Shown in pieces: positions 38,166 through 49,849 of a stretch of 64,000 nt of DNA (position 1 is its first letter; each line of letters begins with the position of its first letter). Both the position numbers and the translations under genes were made by a program. The notes under the pieces are model-generated. The model was not told the DNA's origin and searched no databases. It worked only from the letters and a program-made list of their open reading frames with translations. Location: NCBI RefSeq assembly GCF_000699445.3, contig NC_067196.1:45103806-45167805 (forward strand), in the 5' to 3' direction. This DNA comes from Schistosoma haematobium (taxonomy: Eukaryota; Platyhelminthes; Trematoda; Strigeidida; Schistosomatidae).

Positions 38166-38790
38166 TTAGTAAGGCTAGGAAAGTTACAGCCTACGACGAG
38201 TTGACAAAGATAAAGTTTAGTCAAAATACTTATATAACAAATTCATTAGAACTGAGAACTTGAATTCAATGCAATGTTTAGAAATCATATCATTACATTC
38301 AATAGATAATTACCTTAATAGAAAAGAAAACAAGATTAAAAATAATGATGATAACATAATCTCACTACTGCTAAACTGTGGACTATATCTACGAACAAAA
38401 TCTATAATAGGACAATAATGTGAATTCCAGTTGGTTAAATAGTCTAAACCGAGGTAAAAACAGAATATATACAACTTATCAATGTTGCATCCATTGAGCT
38501 GAATGATTTAATTGAAATCAAATAATATTTTCACTTTACTTTTTAGTTTCACATATTAATGTATGTGATAATGTAATTCTTATAATTATCAAACTATAGG
38601 CATTACTATAGAATGAAATTGATGAGGCAATGTATATATTCACTCAAAAATTGATTTAATGAATTTGATTATGTAATAATTGTACAAGAGTTTCATTTAT
38701 TTAGTAACAAAGCTTAGAAGTATAAATTCATTATTCTGATTTTATTGTTACTTTGATTATCTACTTTTTCTTTCAGATGATTAACGGTTT

Positions 38791-38924
38791 AATTTTTGTT
38801 TGGTTAGCGTTTTTTTAGCGAGTTAGTTTTCTACGGGATGGGGTCGCTAACCCCATGTCTAACCCTCCTCCTTTATCCAAGCTTGGGACCGGCAGTAGCC
38901 CCCGGAGGGGCTCCAGGTGGAGTT
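38791..38924 (-). mobile_element. second copy of the short hairpin element
   Basis: Reverse complement of the 41.4-kb element over about 125 bp, with the hairpin at 38838-38856. I see no convincing target duplication. Confidence 0.65.
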
Positions 38925-40499
38925 GAATAACCTCTTAAGTTCAGTCAATTGATTTAAAAATAAACATCATAAAGAAATATTTTTAGTGTTAAGTACAAAA
39001 TAAAAAAAAAGGTTTTTTTTAACTTTTAAACCAGTTTTCATTTTGTCTGTATAATTTTCTCATATTCTACTTTTTAATTGTGTCATTTGTTACTTATTAA
39101 ACATAGATAAATGAGTGTAAATTTCTTCCCATTCATACCTATACATACCAATATATGTCATAATCCTTTTTTGACATTCGAATAAAGATATATTTCATAG
39201 AAAAAAAAAGTAATTGAAAATGGTATCTAGTGATTGTTACACGTGTTCTTTTATCCACTTAATCTCTTTCCTTCTATTCCCACTATTCTATCTATTGTCA
39301 TCGTATTTAAACAAGAAAAGCAACAACCACAAGAAAGAAAAAAAACAAATCGCTAAAATCACAAATAAATATCAAATAATGTTGTATCTGTCTATTGTTT
39401 GAAAACATCAAATTTACTAGAAAAATAAAAGAGAAGATATTTAGAAAGTGTAAAATTATCTAAGTGAATCAAGCTAATGCTTCACCCCATAAAATGAACG
39501 TAGATAAAGATTATTAAATAGAAATTACACAAATGCACTACGAAAACTAACACACACACACAAACAACTAAACTGAAAACATGAAATTGTTTGACAGTTT
39601 TTTTTCTTTGTATAAAATAAGAAACCTCAAAACAATCCATGATAATAGTAATAATATTGACAATAATAATAATAATAATAGGAAGAGGCGTACGCGAATA
39701 TTTATATTATTGCTATTAGGATAAAAAAATCTCTTCAGCTGAAAAAACAGACAACAGAAGTTACTTGTTCGTTTTTTATTTTCTAAAATCTAAATGCCTT
39801 CTTAACTTATGGTACATAATTCAGTCTTCTCCCTATCTTTCTCTCTATGGTCTTACACATTATTTTCTCTGTTTTTTTCTCCTTTTCCAATTATATCTTT
39901 GCTTTTTTATTATTTTTAAAAAAAATTCTTATATTTTTTAAAGTATAAACCTAGAGCATCTATGAGTAGGGAGGAGGCCAGTGAAAATGTACCATGATAT
40001 GTATATATTCAATGATGTACTAGTACAATTGTTTAAAATACAATGTATACGGAATGATTTGTTTCTCCTTATGTTATATTCTTGTTCATTCAGTTTATTC
40101 AGTATGATATTTTCTTTTTTTTTCTTTTCTTAAAAGAACAATTATAATTTGTATACTGAATATTCATATTGGTTTGTTGTTTGTTGAGACGCCAAATTGT
40201 TTGTTTGTTTTTTGTAAACCAGAAATTTAAAGTAAAAGACAGTCATGTTAATTGATTTGCTTAATCATATTAAATAAGTAATTAGACATGATTATGATTG
40301 ACGTATAGACAAACAGTACAATGAATAATTAGGTTTATTATTTATCAGTAATTTAATAAAATATTCACTAAAAAAAAAATAACTAGACTCATTGAAATGT
40401 CAAATTTTGGTCTTTTGTGTTCTTTTATGACACATGGTTAGGGGTAAATATAATAAAATTATTTTATTGTTAATAGTGGTATACAATGTGAAGATTTAT
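38925..40499. other. non-coding AT-rich stretch
   Basis: AAT repeat at 39660, T-rich runs at 39840-39960 and 40100-40130; no gene. Confidence 0.65.
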
Positions 40500-40570
40500 A
40501 TTATCCGTCAGATTCGAACCCATACCATTTTTACTGAGATGGTTATAATCTTAAAGTTCGAGTGTTTAAA
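40500..40570 (-). repeat. tRNA-like remnant
   Basis: Antisense shows GGTATGGGTTCGAATCTGAC, a good box-B-like motif with a weak box-A region upstream. Probably a worn SINE. Confidence 0.3.
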
Positions 40571-40712
40571 AGTTTCAAATAGTTATTCAGCTGATTCTGC
40601 TGAGCATGCAAAAGAGTATAAAAATTGTCATTATTGAGTAAGTCAGTTAAGTAATAGATTTAGTTTTTTATTAGATGGTTAACTTTCATTTCTACTTATT
40701 ATCGGTAATGAG

Positions 40713-40858
40713 TTTTGTGGAGATTTTAGAAATTTCATTAATGGATGCGCACTACTGAGGGGTCCCATACTAGGATGAAACGGCTGTCCAGTGCTTCCAG
40801 GTTTTCCATGGTGGTCTAGCTTCAATTGACTCATGATCTTAACCACTGGAATAATGGT
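40713..40858 (+). repeat. hammerhead repeat end with inverted piece in front
   Basis: Positions 40742-40796 give GCGCACTA, CTGAGGGG, GTCC...GGATGAAACGGCTGTC and CAGTGC. Stem I pairs with one mismatch and one core A is G. The tail follows to about 40858. Positions 40713-40739 match the family tail in the opposite orientation. Confidence 0.65.
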
Positions 40859-41440
40859 TTGTCAAATCAGTGGAAAGTATCGAGCTGTTAAAAACCAGGA
40901 AGGCTATCTTACTGTAAGATATTACAGACTTGGTGACTTTTAAATTTTACTATGACTCGGTTAAAAGATTTTGAATATTGGATGAACAATATGTTATTGT
41001 TGAGAAATTGGTTAGTATTTTTCACTTTTATAGTTATTAAACCTTCTATACATAAAAAAACCCACTTGAAATTATCATATAACGTCTATTGTATATTTCT
41101 ATCAGACCAATTATTTTAAATGTTACCACAAAATATGAGCAAAACAAATTTTATACGATTTAAACAAACCAAGTTACTATCCACACACACACACAGACAG
41201 ATAGAAGTTTCATGATTCAAGTCTCTCTTATCATTACTCATTTTCAAGCAAAATTAGTTATATGTCCTTAAATTTAATTGTGGTAACAATTATATGAATA
41301 ATATGAAAATAGAAAAGCCTTAAGGGTAAAAATAAAGACCAATTTCTCTTTAACAAAGCTGATATACTCATAAGTATTATAACTTAAACAAATAAATATT
41401 ATCAATTTCACACAACTTCTATTTTCATACGTTATTTTAT

Positions 41441-41584
41441 TAACTCCGCCTAGAGTCCCTCCGGGGGCTACTGCCGGTCCCAAGCCTGGATAAAGGAGCA
41501 GGGTTGTGCATGGGGTTAGCGACCCCATCCCGTAGAAAACTAACTCGCTAAAAAAACGCTAACCAGAAAAAATTATTCATTCAA
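41441..41584 (+). mobile_element. 144-bp short element with 12-bp target-site duplication
   Basis: Flanked by ACGTTATTTTAT at 41429-41440 and 41585-41596, identical over 12 bp. Contains GGGGGCTACTGCCGGTCCCA, a perfect 7-bp-stem hairpin (41510-41528, ATGGGGT/ACCCCAT) and CGCTAACCAGAAAAAA. The same sequence, without the hairpin, forms the 5' region of the RTE-like copy at 36.05-36.15 kb. Confidence 0.75.
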
Positions 41585-42706
41585 ACGTTATTTTATGAAT
41601 TAAAGCTTAGAAACCAGAATTACCATTCGACTGTACACATAATTATTTTTCGGATCCAATTTATCCAATCAAAGGATAAAATAATAAAATTTTGATATTC
41701 AAGTTTACACTATAAAAATGTAGACAGATAAGTTTAACAAAAACAAAACTAGTCGACCTGTCTTTGTAACACATAATACATAGATTGTTCAACAGATCAT
41801 TTTGTTTGATTGTAAAAATAAACGAGTATTGATTAATCTAACAACGTTTGTGCTTTAACATTCGGTTTTACTTCGTCTAATGTTATAACGGTTGGGTTTC
41901 CACGTTTCTACGTATGGAACGTTAATTTACCTTAAATGAATATCTACACTACATTCTTTTCTAGTGTCTGTTCTAAAGGACATCAAAACAATTCAGATCA
42001 AGAACAGATTATTAGCCTGACCACAATGTAAATATATTTCCACACAAATAACTCGACACAATCCAACACCAATGAACAATTAATAATAATTATTATAAGG
42101 ATAGGGGAATATATAACTCATATGATACCTGTCAGACTATCTACATGTCTGACTAAGCAGACAACTAATCATTCTCATTCTCATCCACATATCAGTTTCT
42201 ATGATTGAATGTTACATAAGAAAATGTCCATAATATAGTATGGAATTCTTAAATGAAGTTCATTTATAAACTAAAAGGAAATTTACATTTAATGAAACTT
42301 TCATTTTGTTTATAATACTAATATCTTGAAAATATACAATATTCAGAATGACTTTCACTATGACATTGACATCCGTTTACAAAATACCCAATAGGATTTA
42401 TAGAATTTTCGAATAGTTGTTCCATTTTAATTTACAAATGATTAATAAGTTAATAGTTTTTAATACTTTACTAAGAGAAATGTAAATTCATTAGACTTAA
42501 TATTGAGTTAACTTCAAAATAATAATTGCTGATTTCTACAATGTGACTCGATAATCATATACCCATCAGTTATCCAATCTTAACGTTATATTTCCCCTTA
42601 TTTATATCAATATAACTGATATTATTCATGAATTAATAACAAAATAGACATAATAATGCACCGATTCTTTACAAATACATTTTATCCAAGCAAAAATTCC
42701 GTAAAT

Positions 42707-42989
42707 TGTAGTGAACAAGAACACGGGTGGGGACAATCGAATGTATTAAACACAAAATTACAGAGCATCTCAATAAAATCTGAGCACCATATATCAAATC
42801 GTTAATTTGCAAAATGTCCACCAACTGTTTCAGAATGCCTCAGACTTCATTGTTCTTGCGTTTCCATACTAATTGCTTTCTATTCCCGCTCTTGCTTTCT
42901 TGTTCTTCCCCCCATCTTCTGCTGCCAGACATTACATTCCTGACTCGCGTCAGATACTACTTATATCAATATAAGTAGCACGCACCACA
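42707..42989 (+). repeat. LTR-like repeat, copy 1 (solo, with possible 4-bp duplication)
   Basis: 283 bp beginning TGTAGTGAAC and ending CGCACCACA, so with TG...CA ends. It has AATAAA at about 42772 and a 10-bp palindrome (CTACTTATAT-ca-ATATAAGTAG) near the end. The flanking tetranucleotide AAAT is at 42703-42706 and again at 42990-42993. No retroviral-type coding sequence is attached. LTR identity is inferred from ends and signal only. Confidence 0.5.
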
Positions 42990-43564
42990 AAATCATCTCA
43001 TTACTTATATATGTTACGTGAAGTCACTTCATATAATCATGGTAAGGATCTTTAAAATGATCTGATAAATAATTGGAAACAACAATATTGATTATTAAAC
43101 TTAATAAAATCCATTTCTTTTGAATGAATATTGAAAAGAAAAATAAGCTACTGTTGTTTTATTCCTAAATTATCATTCATTTTCCCAATTATCACCGTCA
43201 CTTTTTTTATTGCTTTATTTTAACAAAACAAAACAAAATATGAACAAGTCTATAGACATGTACATAGGACTGTTGATTGTATATATGGATATGTATAACC
43301 AATGTCATTATCAATATTTAGTCATATATGAAAAATGATGACAGTTTGTTTTAAAATATAAAAATAAAATGATAAATAGAATGATAGAAAAATAAAAGTT
43401 AAACAGTTGTATGAATAAAAAATGGTTGTTATTTCTTTATGTTGTTATTGTTGTTTCTCTTACCGTCAACTATCTTCAAAGAATAATAACGAATATATTA
43501 ATGGTGCCAGATTAAATTTAACTTATGTTATTTCTGCTTGAATATGAACAGAACAGAAAGAAGA

Positions 43565-43567
<3 letters not shown>

Positions 43568-43597
<30 letters not shown>
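43568..43597. repeat. AT dinucleotide microsatellite
   Basis: About 15 tandem AT units. A shorter run is at 15367-15385. Confidence 0.95.
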
Positions 43598-43601
<4 letters not shown>

Positions 43602-43784
43602 ATCTTTTTAAAAAGTCAATCACCTTACCGCTTATAGAAAAAGAAAGTAAATAAAGATTAAACTTTCTATTGTGAATAGTCAGAAAGATTTGAGAGATAT
43701 ACATTTATATTTGCATATAGTAAATAATTAAAGTAATTGTCAGTACGGGATCATAGAGATAATTAAATTTTATTGAAATCATTG

Positions 43785-43915
43785 GATGCCTGCTTTGTAT
43801 TAGTGCAAGATTTTTCAGCCGTACACATCTACAATCTCACAGATGGGAATCGAACCCATGATTTTCAGTCTTGAGAGCGAACGTTTAAACTCTAGACCCA
43901 ATAGTGTATTATATA
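43785..43915 (-). repeat. degenerate hammerhead/tRNA-like repeat
   Basis: Antisense reads GGTCTAGAGTTTAAACGTTC, then CATGGGTTCGATTCCCATC, then a worn hammerhead region starting GGCTGAAAAATC. Subfamily differs from the 31-kb copy. Confidence 0.5.
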
Positions 43916-44699
43916 TATACTAGTGTCAACACGATAAAATCTTTTAAGCGCAAAGACCACTGAGATTCATCAGGGTTAATAAGGAAAGTTTCATTTAAAT
44001 TTCAAATAGCTATATCGTTTTCGAGTTACGTTGAATTTACGTGCAGTGGTTTCGATTTTATAATATTGAAAGTGTTTCTAGAAATATTCATTACGTTAAA
44101 TTATTCATTAACGATATTTTATTAGACATTGTTTCTTATTTTAAATCAATATGTATCAAGCTCAAAGTAACGTCAATCAAATGTATGGCAATAAATATTA
44201 TCTAACAACTTTAATTGAATAACAACATTCAACATTAATTCATGTACCTAAATTTGATGTTAGCCAGCATCTGTCAACAGGATGCATCTACAGTTTCTAG
44301 GGCGTTAATATTTTCCATTAGTTTTAAACTACTGTAATTCTGTGTAATAATCAGAGAAATAACTAGCGAACAATTATTCGAGCCTCGATTGACCTGTTGT
44401 AGGACTGAGATCCAAAAAGTAAAAGATATATAACGGAAAGACTGGTTTGTGAGTTACTGAGCACATTTTTTGCAAAAAATACATCACATAATCAAAGAGT
44501 TTGTATAGATACAACTATGTGATGTTGGTGTGTTAGCTATTTAACTATTAGTAGAATTGTGACTAACTATTAAAAAGAATACTACAACTAAACGATTACT
44601 GACAGTATTGGAGAATTAAAAAAGTTGTCTTAACAATATGTTCATTGTCATAAAGAGTTTGTTGAGACTATTGAATTTTGTACTCCAGATTACTCACTA

Positions 44700-44945
44700 A
44701 TCTTAATTAGATAACCATTAAAAACTAGGAAGCATTCGAAAACTGTTTCGTCCTAGCATGGGACTACTCAGATATAAGAATTTGTGATTCCACCGGAGAT
44801 CGAACCTAGCACATTCAGGTCTGGCAGTGAGAGCTCAACTTTTGGACTACTAAGTCAGTATACAATGGTCTACATTTATAACTTCATACTATGTCGAAAC
44901 AGCTGTCAATTTTTTTCCTGATGTTTAATGGTTATCTAACCAAGG
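44700..44945. repeat. foldback pair of hammerhead-repeat ends around a tRNA-like core
   Basis: Minus-strand end at 44707-44773 (sense CTGAGTAGTCCC, GGACGAAACAG) and plus-strand end at 44884-44940 share the terminal stretch gataaccattaaa in opposite orientation. Between them lies an antisense tRNA-like part with TAGGTTCGATCTCC. Confidence 0.6.
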
Positions 44946-45728
44946 TCAATCTGTGATGTAAACTATAAGATATTTTTATTGTTCTGAATTTACTATTGAT
45001 ACAACTCTGACAGAAAAGTAATAAGGTTACACTTAGTTTAGCAAATTATTTATCATCTGAATAAGTACTATTTTAATCAAGTAAAATCAACTTATTTCCA
45101 CAGAACATCACGGTTTCTTTCCTCTCTAAAAAGTGAGTATGAAATATACACAAAACGAAACATAAATTATCAATAAAAAGAGCTATATTTGCTAATATTT
45201 TACTTGTTATTAATAAATACAGGATTGTCACAAATTAGTAATCAGCCAGTTATGTTATACTAATCTAAACTGTATATATATAGCTCTATGCCTATTCTCC
45301 TTAAGAGTTCATCATTCCCACAGAGAAAATCTGTATACATTTATACACATATTAATGAAACAAAAAAAAATATCTCAATCATAAAAGAAAAGAACAAAAG
45401 AAGTCTCCATTTTTCTCAGTGCGTAGACTGACAGTATGACTATCAAATTCATTCACTGAACTTTAAATAATAAATTTTCTGCTTATTCTATTTTCATTTT
45501 ATTTAAAATACCAAACTAAAATTAAATGTAAAAAGACAACATGATAAACAATGATTTACAAAATAAATTAACATGAAAAAAAATGGTTAAATTACCTATT
45601 AATCAGACTGATGAAATGTACTGGAAATGAGTAAATTGTATAGTTGTCAATCAATAACTAAAATATACCTTTTGTTTTTCTAATAATGTACAGATTATAA
45701 ACATATAATGATTATTTCAACAGTTGAG

Positions 45729-46275
45729 ATCATGAGTCAATTGAAGCTAGACCACCATGGTAAATCTGGGAGCACAGGACGGCCGTTTCGACCTATTATG
45801 GGACTCCTCAGCAGCTTCAATTGACTCATGATCGCAACTACTACTACAATCTCCACAAAACCCCTTCTGATACTAATCAACATATGCTCACTAGTGACTG
45901 GCTTCAAGAGATATATCCTGGATTTTTAGTGAGAAGCAGTAACCAGTGAGGTTCAACCGGGTCAGTTGTGAGTGAGTAACTCACTGATGACAAAGGTGGA
46001 TGTGTCGCCCAATTTCGTGGATTAGTTGAAGTTAGACATTAACACCGTTGGATTCCGGCCGGCTCAGTGGTCTAGGTAGTTAAGCGCCCGGCGCAAGACT
46101 GGTAGGTCCTGGGTTCGAGTCCCGCGAAGCGGGGTCATGGATACGAACTGCTAAGTCCCACAATAGGACGAGACGGCCGTCCAGTGCTCCCAGGTTTTCC
46201 ATGGTGGTCTAGCTTCAATTGACTCATGATCTCAGCTGTTGAAATTACTACAATCTCCACAAAACCCCTTCTGAT
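45729..46275. repeat. hammerhead repeat: inverted fragment followed by a full plus unit
   Basis: 45729-45814 is a minus fragment with intact core CTGAGGAG (antisense) but GAAAC mutated to GAAAC-like GTCGAAAC; it lacks half of stem I. From 45815 a plus unit runs through the body, the tRNA-like part (GGCTCAGTGGTCTAGG at about 46064; GGGTTCGAGTCCCGC at about 46110) and a broken hammerhead (46141-46190, core shortened, GAGAC) to the tail at 46275. Arms 45729-45747 and 45815-45833 are perfect 19-bp inverted repeats. Confidence 0.72.
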
Positions 46276-46364
46276 ATGATTATTATTGTCAAATAACCAT
46301 AGAATTTGTACAATCTAACTGATTATGGCAATATATGAAAAGTGATTATCAGTATAGGGTTGTG

Positions 46365-46476
46365 GAGACTGTTGAGTTTTTGATTGAGACTATGAATCGA
46401 TCAATGTTAGACCACTGTCGAAAACCCTGAAGAACTTGGCGACCGTTTCTTCCTAGTATGAGACCGGAGGTCCTGA
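46365..46476 (-). repeat. degenerate hammerhead repeat left of LTR-like copy
   Basis: Antisense of the family tail and stem II region (tcctagtatgagacc), heavily mutated. Ends where the LTR-like repeat begins. Confidence 0.5.
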
Positions 46477-46748
46477 TGTAGTGAAAAGAACACGGGTGGA
46501 GACAAACAAATGTATATAACACAGGACATGTTAATAAAATCTAACGATCATAAAGTAAATGCTTAATTTGCAAAATGTCCACCAATTGTCTCAAAATGAC
46601 CCAAACTTCATTATTCTTGCATTTTCGTATCAATTGCATCCTGTTTCCATTCTTAACTGTTCGATCCTTTTGTCTCTCTTCTGCCAGACCTTCTGTTCAC
46701 GACTAACATCATATACTACTTATGTCAATATAAGTAGCACACACCACA
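46477..46748 (+). repeat. LTR-like repeat, copy 2
   Basis: Same ends (TGTAGTGA...ACCACA), shared stretches gaacacgggtgg, atttgcaaaatgtccacca and atataagtagca, and AATAAA at about 46532. About 270 bp. Lies between two hammerhead-repeat pieces. No clear target duplication. Confidence 0.5.
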
Positions 46749-46880
46749 CTAGGACCAAATCTCACGTGTGAGGTTATGGATGCGCACTGTTGAGGTGTCT
46801 CATACTAGAATGAAATAGCCGTCCACTGATTTCAGGTTTTCAATGATAGTCTAACATTGATTGATTAATGATCTCAATCA
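46749..46880 (+). repeat. degenerate hammerhead repeat right of LTR-like copy
   Basis: GGATGCGCACTGTTGAGGTG, then CTAGAATGAAATAGCCGTCCA and the family tail. Core mutated (TTGAGGTG). Confidence 0.5.
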
Positions 46881-48544
46881 AAAGAAAGTGATTAGTCCTT
46901 AAGAATTTCAAGATTACTGAATCTTTCTTAAATATTGAAATATATAATGTTAAACGTTGAAAATGTTGATATTTCAATTCTTTTTAGAAGAATTTCATAA
47001 TTAGTCATTTAATTGAGCGAATAGTTTGTAGATCGTGGACCGATCATAAAGTTTCAGTCAATATTTTCTAGAACTGAATATACTGGTTGATGCAAATCAG
47101 TTGGTTACCCGAATTATCATAGTTTGAATATATTGTTCCCATGCGTATATAAAAACGTTTTCATGAAAAAGGATAACTCTCATTTGGTTACACAGTCCTG
47201 AAGAGTGGTGCTAATCATTAAACTTTCAAAGATCAAAATTGTTGATAAAACCTCAGTTTAGTACAAACTATCTGAGAAAATATTCATGAAGAACATGTCA
47301 ACTTATTCTCCCATTCTATTGTGTTGGGGATTGGTAGTGGAACATTTTTTTCAAGTATCATATTTAAAAGTTGAGTAAGTTTAAGCAATTATTGTTATTG
47401 TGACTTATTATTCGAACACCTGCTTTATCGATCAACAGTTTGTATTCTGGGGTTAATTATGACTGTAATACCTAATAATCTATCAATTTACATAAAGGTA
47501 CAATGAGATGTGATGAAAACTATCACTAGGTAACTGAACTACAGATGAAATTATACTTCCAAGTTAAACATTAATATGGAAGTGATTCCTACTGTAGTTA
47601 TCTGACAAATGAAGGGAGTCAAGATTCCATGGACCTAGATTTTTCCTTTACAGAATATACTTTATACTCAGAGATGAAATAACAATGACCCTCACCCCTT
47701 AATATCTATAGACAAAATATGGCACTACAAATGTTTTGCTGTCTAATAAATTATAAAAAAGAACCAACCAGTCAATCATACACAATATGAAACCTGTCAT
47801 AAAAATCTATTGTTTTTAGTTACCACGAGCCACATTAGTGTAGCACAAAAAGTTAACAAGATGAAAATCTAAGTAGTCAAAATAATATTAAAATCACCGA
47901 AAGCAAAAAAATTAAATAGGAAATATTACTTGGAAAGAATAATTGAAATCGGAGAGTAATAAGACTTATCGTACAAAAATGAATAAATTTGTATATAAGC
48001 CACTATTACGAATTTCGAGCACTGATTTCAAAGGTTCCCAACAATACAATTCGTTTACTTAGATTACCAGGAAGTTCATACCTCTCTATACGGTCAACCT
48101 CGAAAGTCAGTGGCTTCATCGAATTACACAATGTCGTGGTTTGACAGTTCTTAGACTTCTTCAATCTCCTCCTTTGTTAGGCAGTGTATTTTGTCGGAGT
48201 ACAAGTTGGATAGAAGCAGATATATTCTACTCTAACCATCTCAATTGTTGATAATTATTATAATAATGTTTCAGAAGTAATTGCATAATACACATGATAA
48301 ACGAATGAAGAGTAAGTTTACATTCAACTAAGTATTGATTCAATCAGTCTTGTTAGACAGAAATAACCATACAACACCCGTAAGTAGGTTAGGTTAGAAA
48401 TTTATGGAACAAAATAAAAAGTTGCCATTCAAATTAGTAGCACATGAATTAAGCCGTTTAGATGCTTAGCAAAAGTTATGATTCTTTCAATTTATCAATG
48501 TTAAATCATAAAATAGTATTACCGGATAAAGCTTCACGGTCTTT

Positions 48545-48655
48545 ATGAGATGATGGTGAATATTTGTATCTCAGGATAAGGAATGTGCATATATTATATT
48601 CTCTGATCTGTATCGTTTAGTCATAAAGCTTTATTATCATTTTAAACATAATTCC
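48545..48655 (+). repeat. degraded relative of the 38-kb palindromic repeat
   Basis: Shares 'gatggtga-atttgta', 'ttctctga-ctg' and 'gtttagtcat' in the same order with 37993-38070. The second arm is not visible. Confidence 0.35.
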
Positions 48656-49808
48656 TTTAAAATTATGTGTTATTTCTATTATCCAGAAGGATAATATAAG
48701 TTGTACAACTAAGTTATTTAGTTCACTGAGTACAACATCTACAAAATCTTCCATAGTTCCGTGAAAGCAAGAAATAAACTAAACATCATGCATCTTCTAT
48801 TATGTTAATTTTTTTTCAATTTGATCTGATGATATCAGATACAGTAGAATAATTTGAAAAAAATATCATCGTTGAATGAGTTGGTGATCAAAGTCAAATG
48901 GTAAAGATTGACTGTTATAAATATTCTATACTAGATAATCATCATTTCAAAGTTAAGCGACTCTGTAATTTGCATTATTTAATTTTATCTATCAATGTAT
49001 GCAATGGGATATTGTTAGCGATTACAAATGAAAATACTTTATTTAGAGTATCCAAAAATGAACGAATGGTCATAATTAATACAGATCCTTAGAAATAATC
49101 AGTTCTTTATTTCTACTCGACAAATTCGGACAACTTATTGAATATTTATAACCAGTTATTCATAGCAGATAGACTGAATATAATTTGAAAGCGGTTTTTC
49201 TTCATTGACACCGACGACAAGTTGTATAAGGCTCAACAAGAGCCCTGAAGATCTGTCGATCAATACAGTATGAATTTATGGATGTGGAACTACTCAAAAG
49301 TGCCGAATTCGAAAAAAAACTATCCAGTTATTATTAATTCTCACTAGTTTCTAGATGATAGTGAGAATTATCATCCACAAAACTTAGCTAACAGAGAAAA
49401 GACTAAATATTATTTCTTTATACAGGTTTTTTTCTGGATATTTAGGGATATGTCAAAAGAGTGACAGTTAAATTTCATGATGGGTGGCAATACAAAAGAT
49501 ATAGTTTATAAATTATGAATAAAAATGGTTAATATTTGTTTCAATTGAACTAAATCTTCACAGTTATCAACAGAATTCGCATCATATATATGTTTAATCA
49601 TATAAATACACATACCTTCTTTTACTTATCATCATATGATATTTATTCCGATATTTATTTTTAGCGGGTAAATAGAAAGAAAAACGAATAGATGAAAATT
49701 AAACATGTCTGGAAATGCATCTTATTAATAGGAAAAAATATGTTAAAAACAGGGACTACTTTAACTATTCTATGTTTATATACATATACAGTGATATATG
49801 AACAATGC

Positions 49809-49849
49809 AAAATAATAATAATAATAATAATAATAATGATAATAATAAT
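49809..49849. repeat. AAT microsatellite
   Basis: Tandem AAT units with one GAT interruption. A shorter AAT run is at 39660-39680. Confidence 0.95.

Noticed and set aside
41441..41584. HDV-like self-cleaving ribozyme at the RTE 5' region
   Set aside because: HDV-like ribozymes are known at 5' ends of some non-LTR elements, so I tried to fold this. One good hairpin forms, but I cannot close the nested P1/P2 double pseudoknot or place the catalytic C on either strand.
48898..49092. 64-codon plus-strand frame
   Set aside because: No splice signals, no family, and the region lacks any partner exon.
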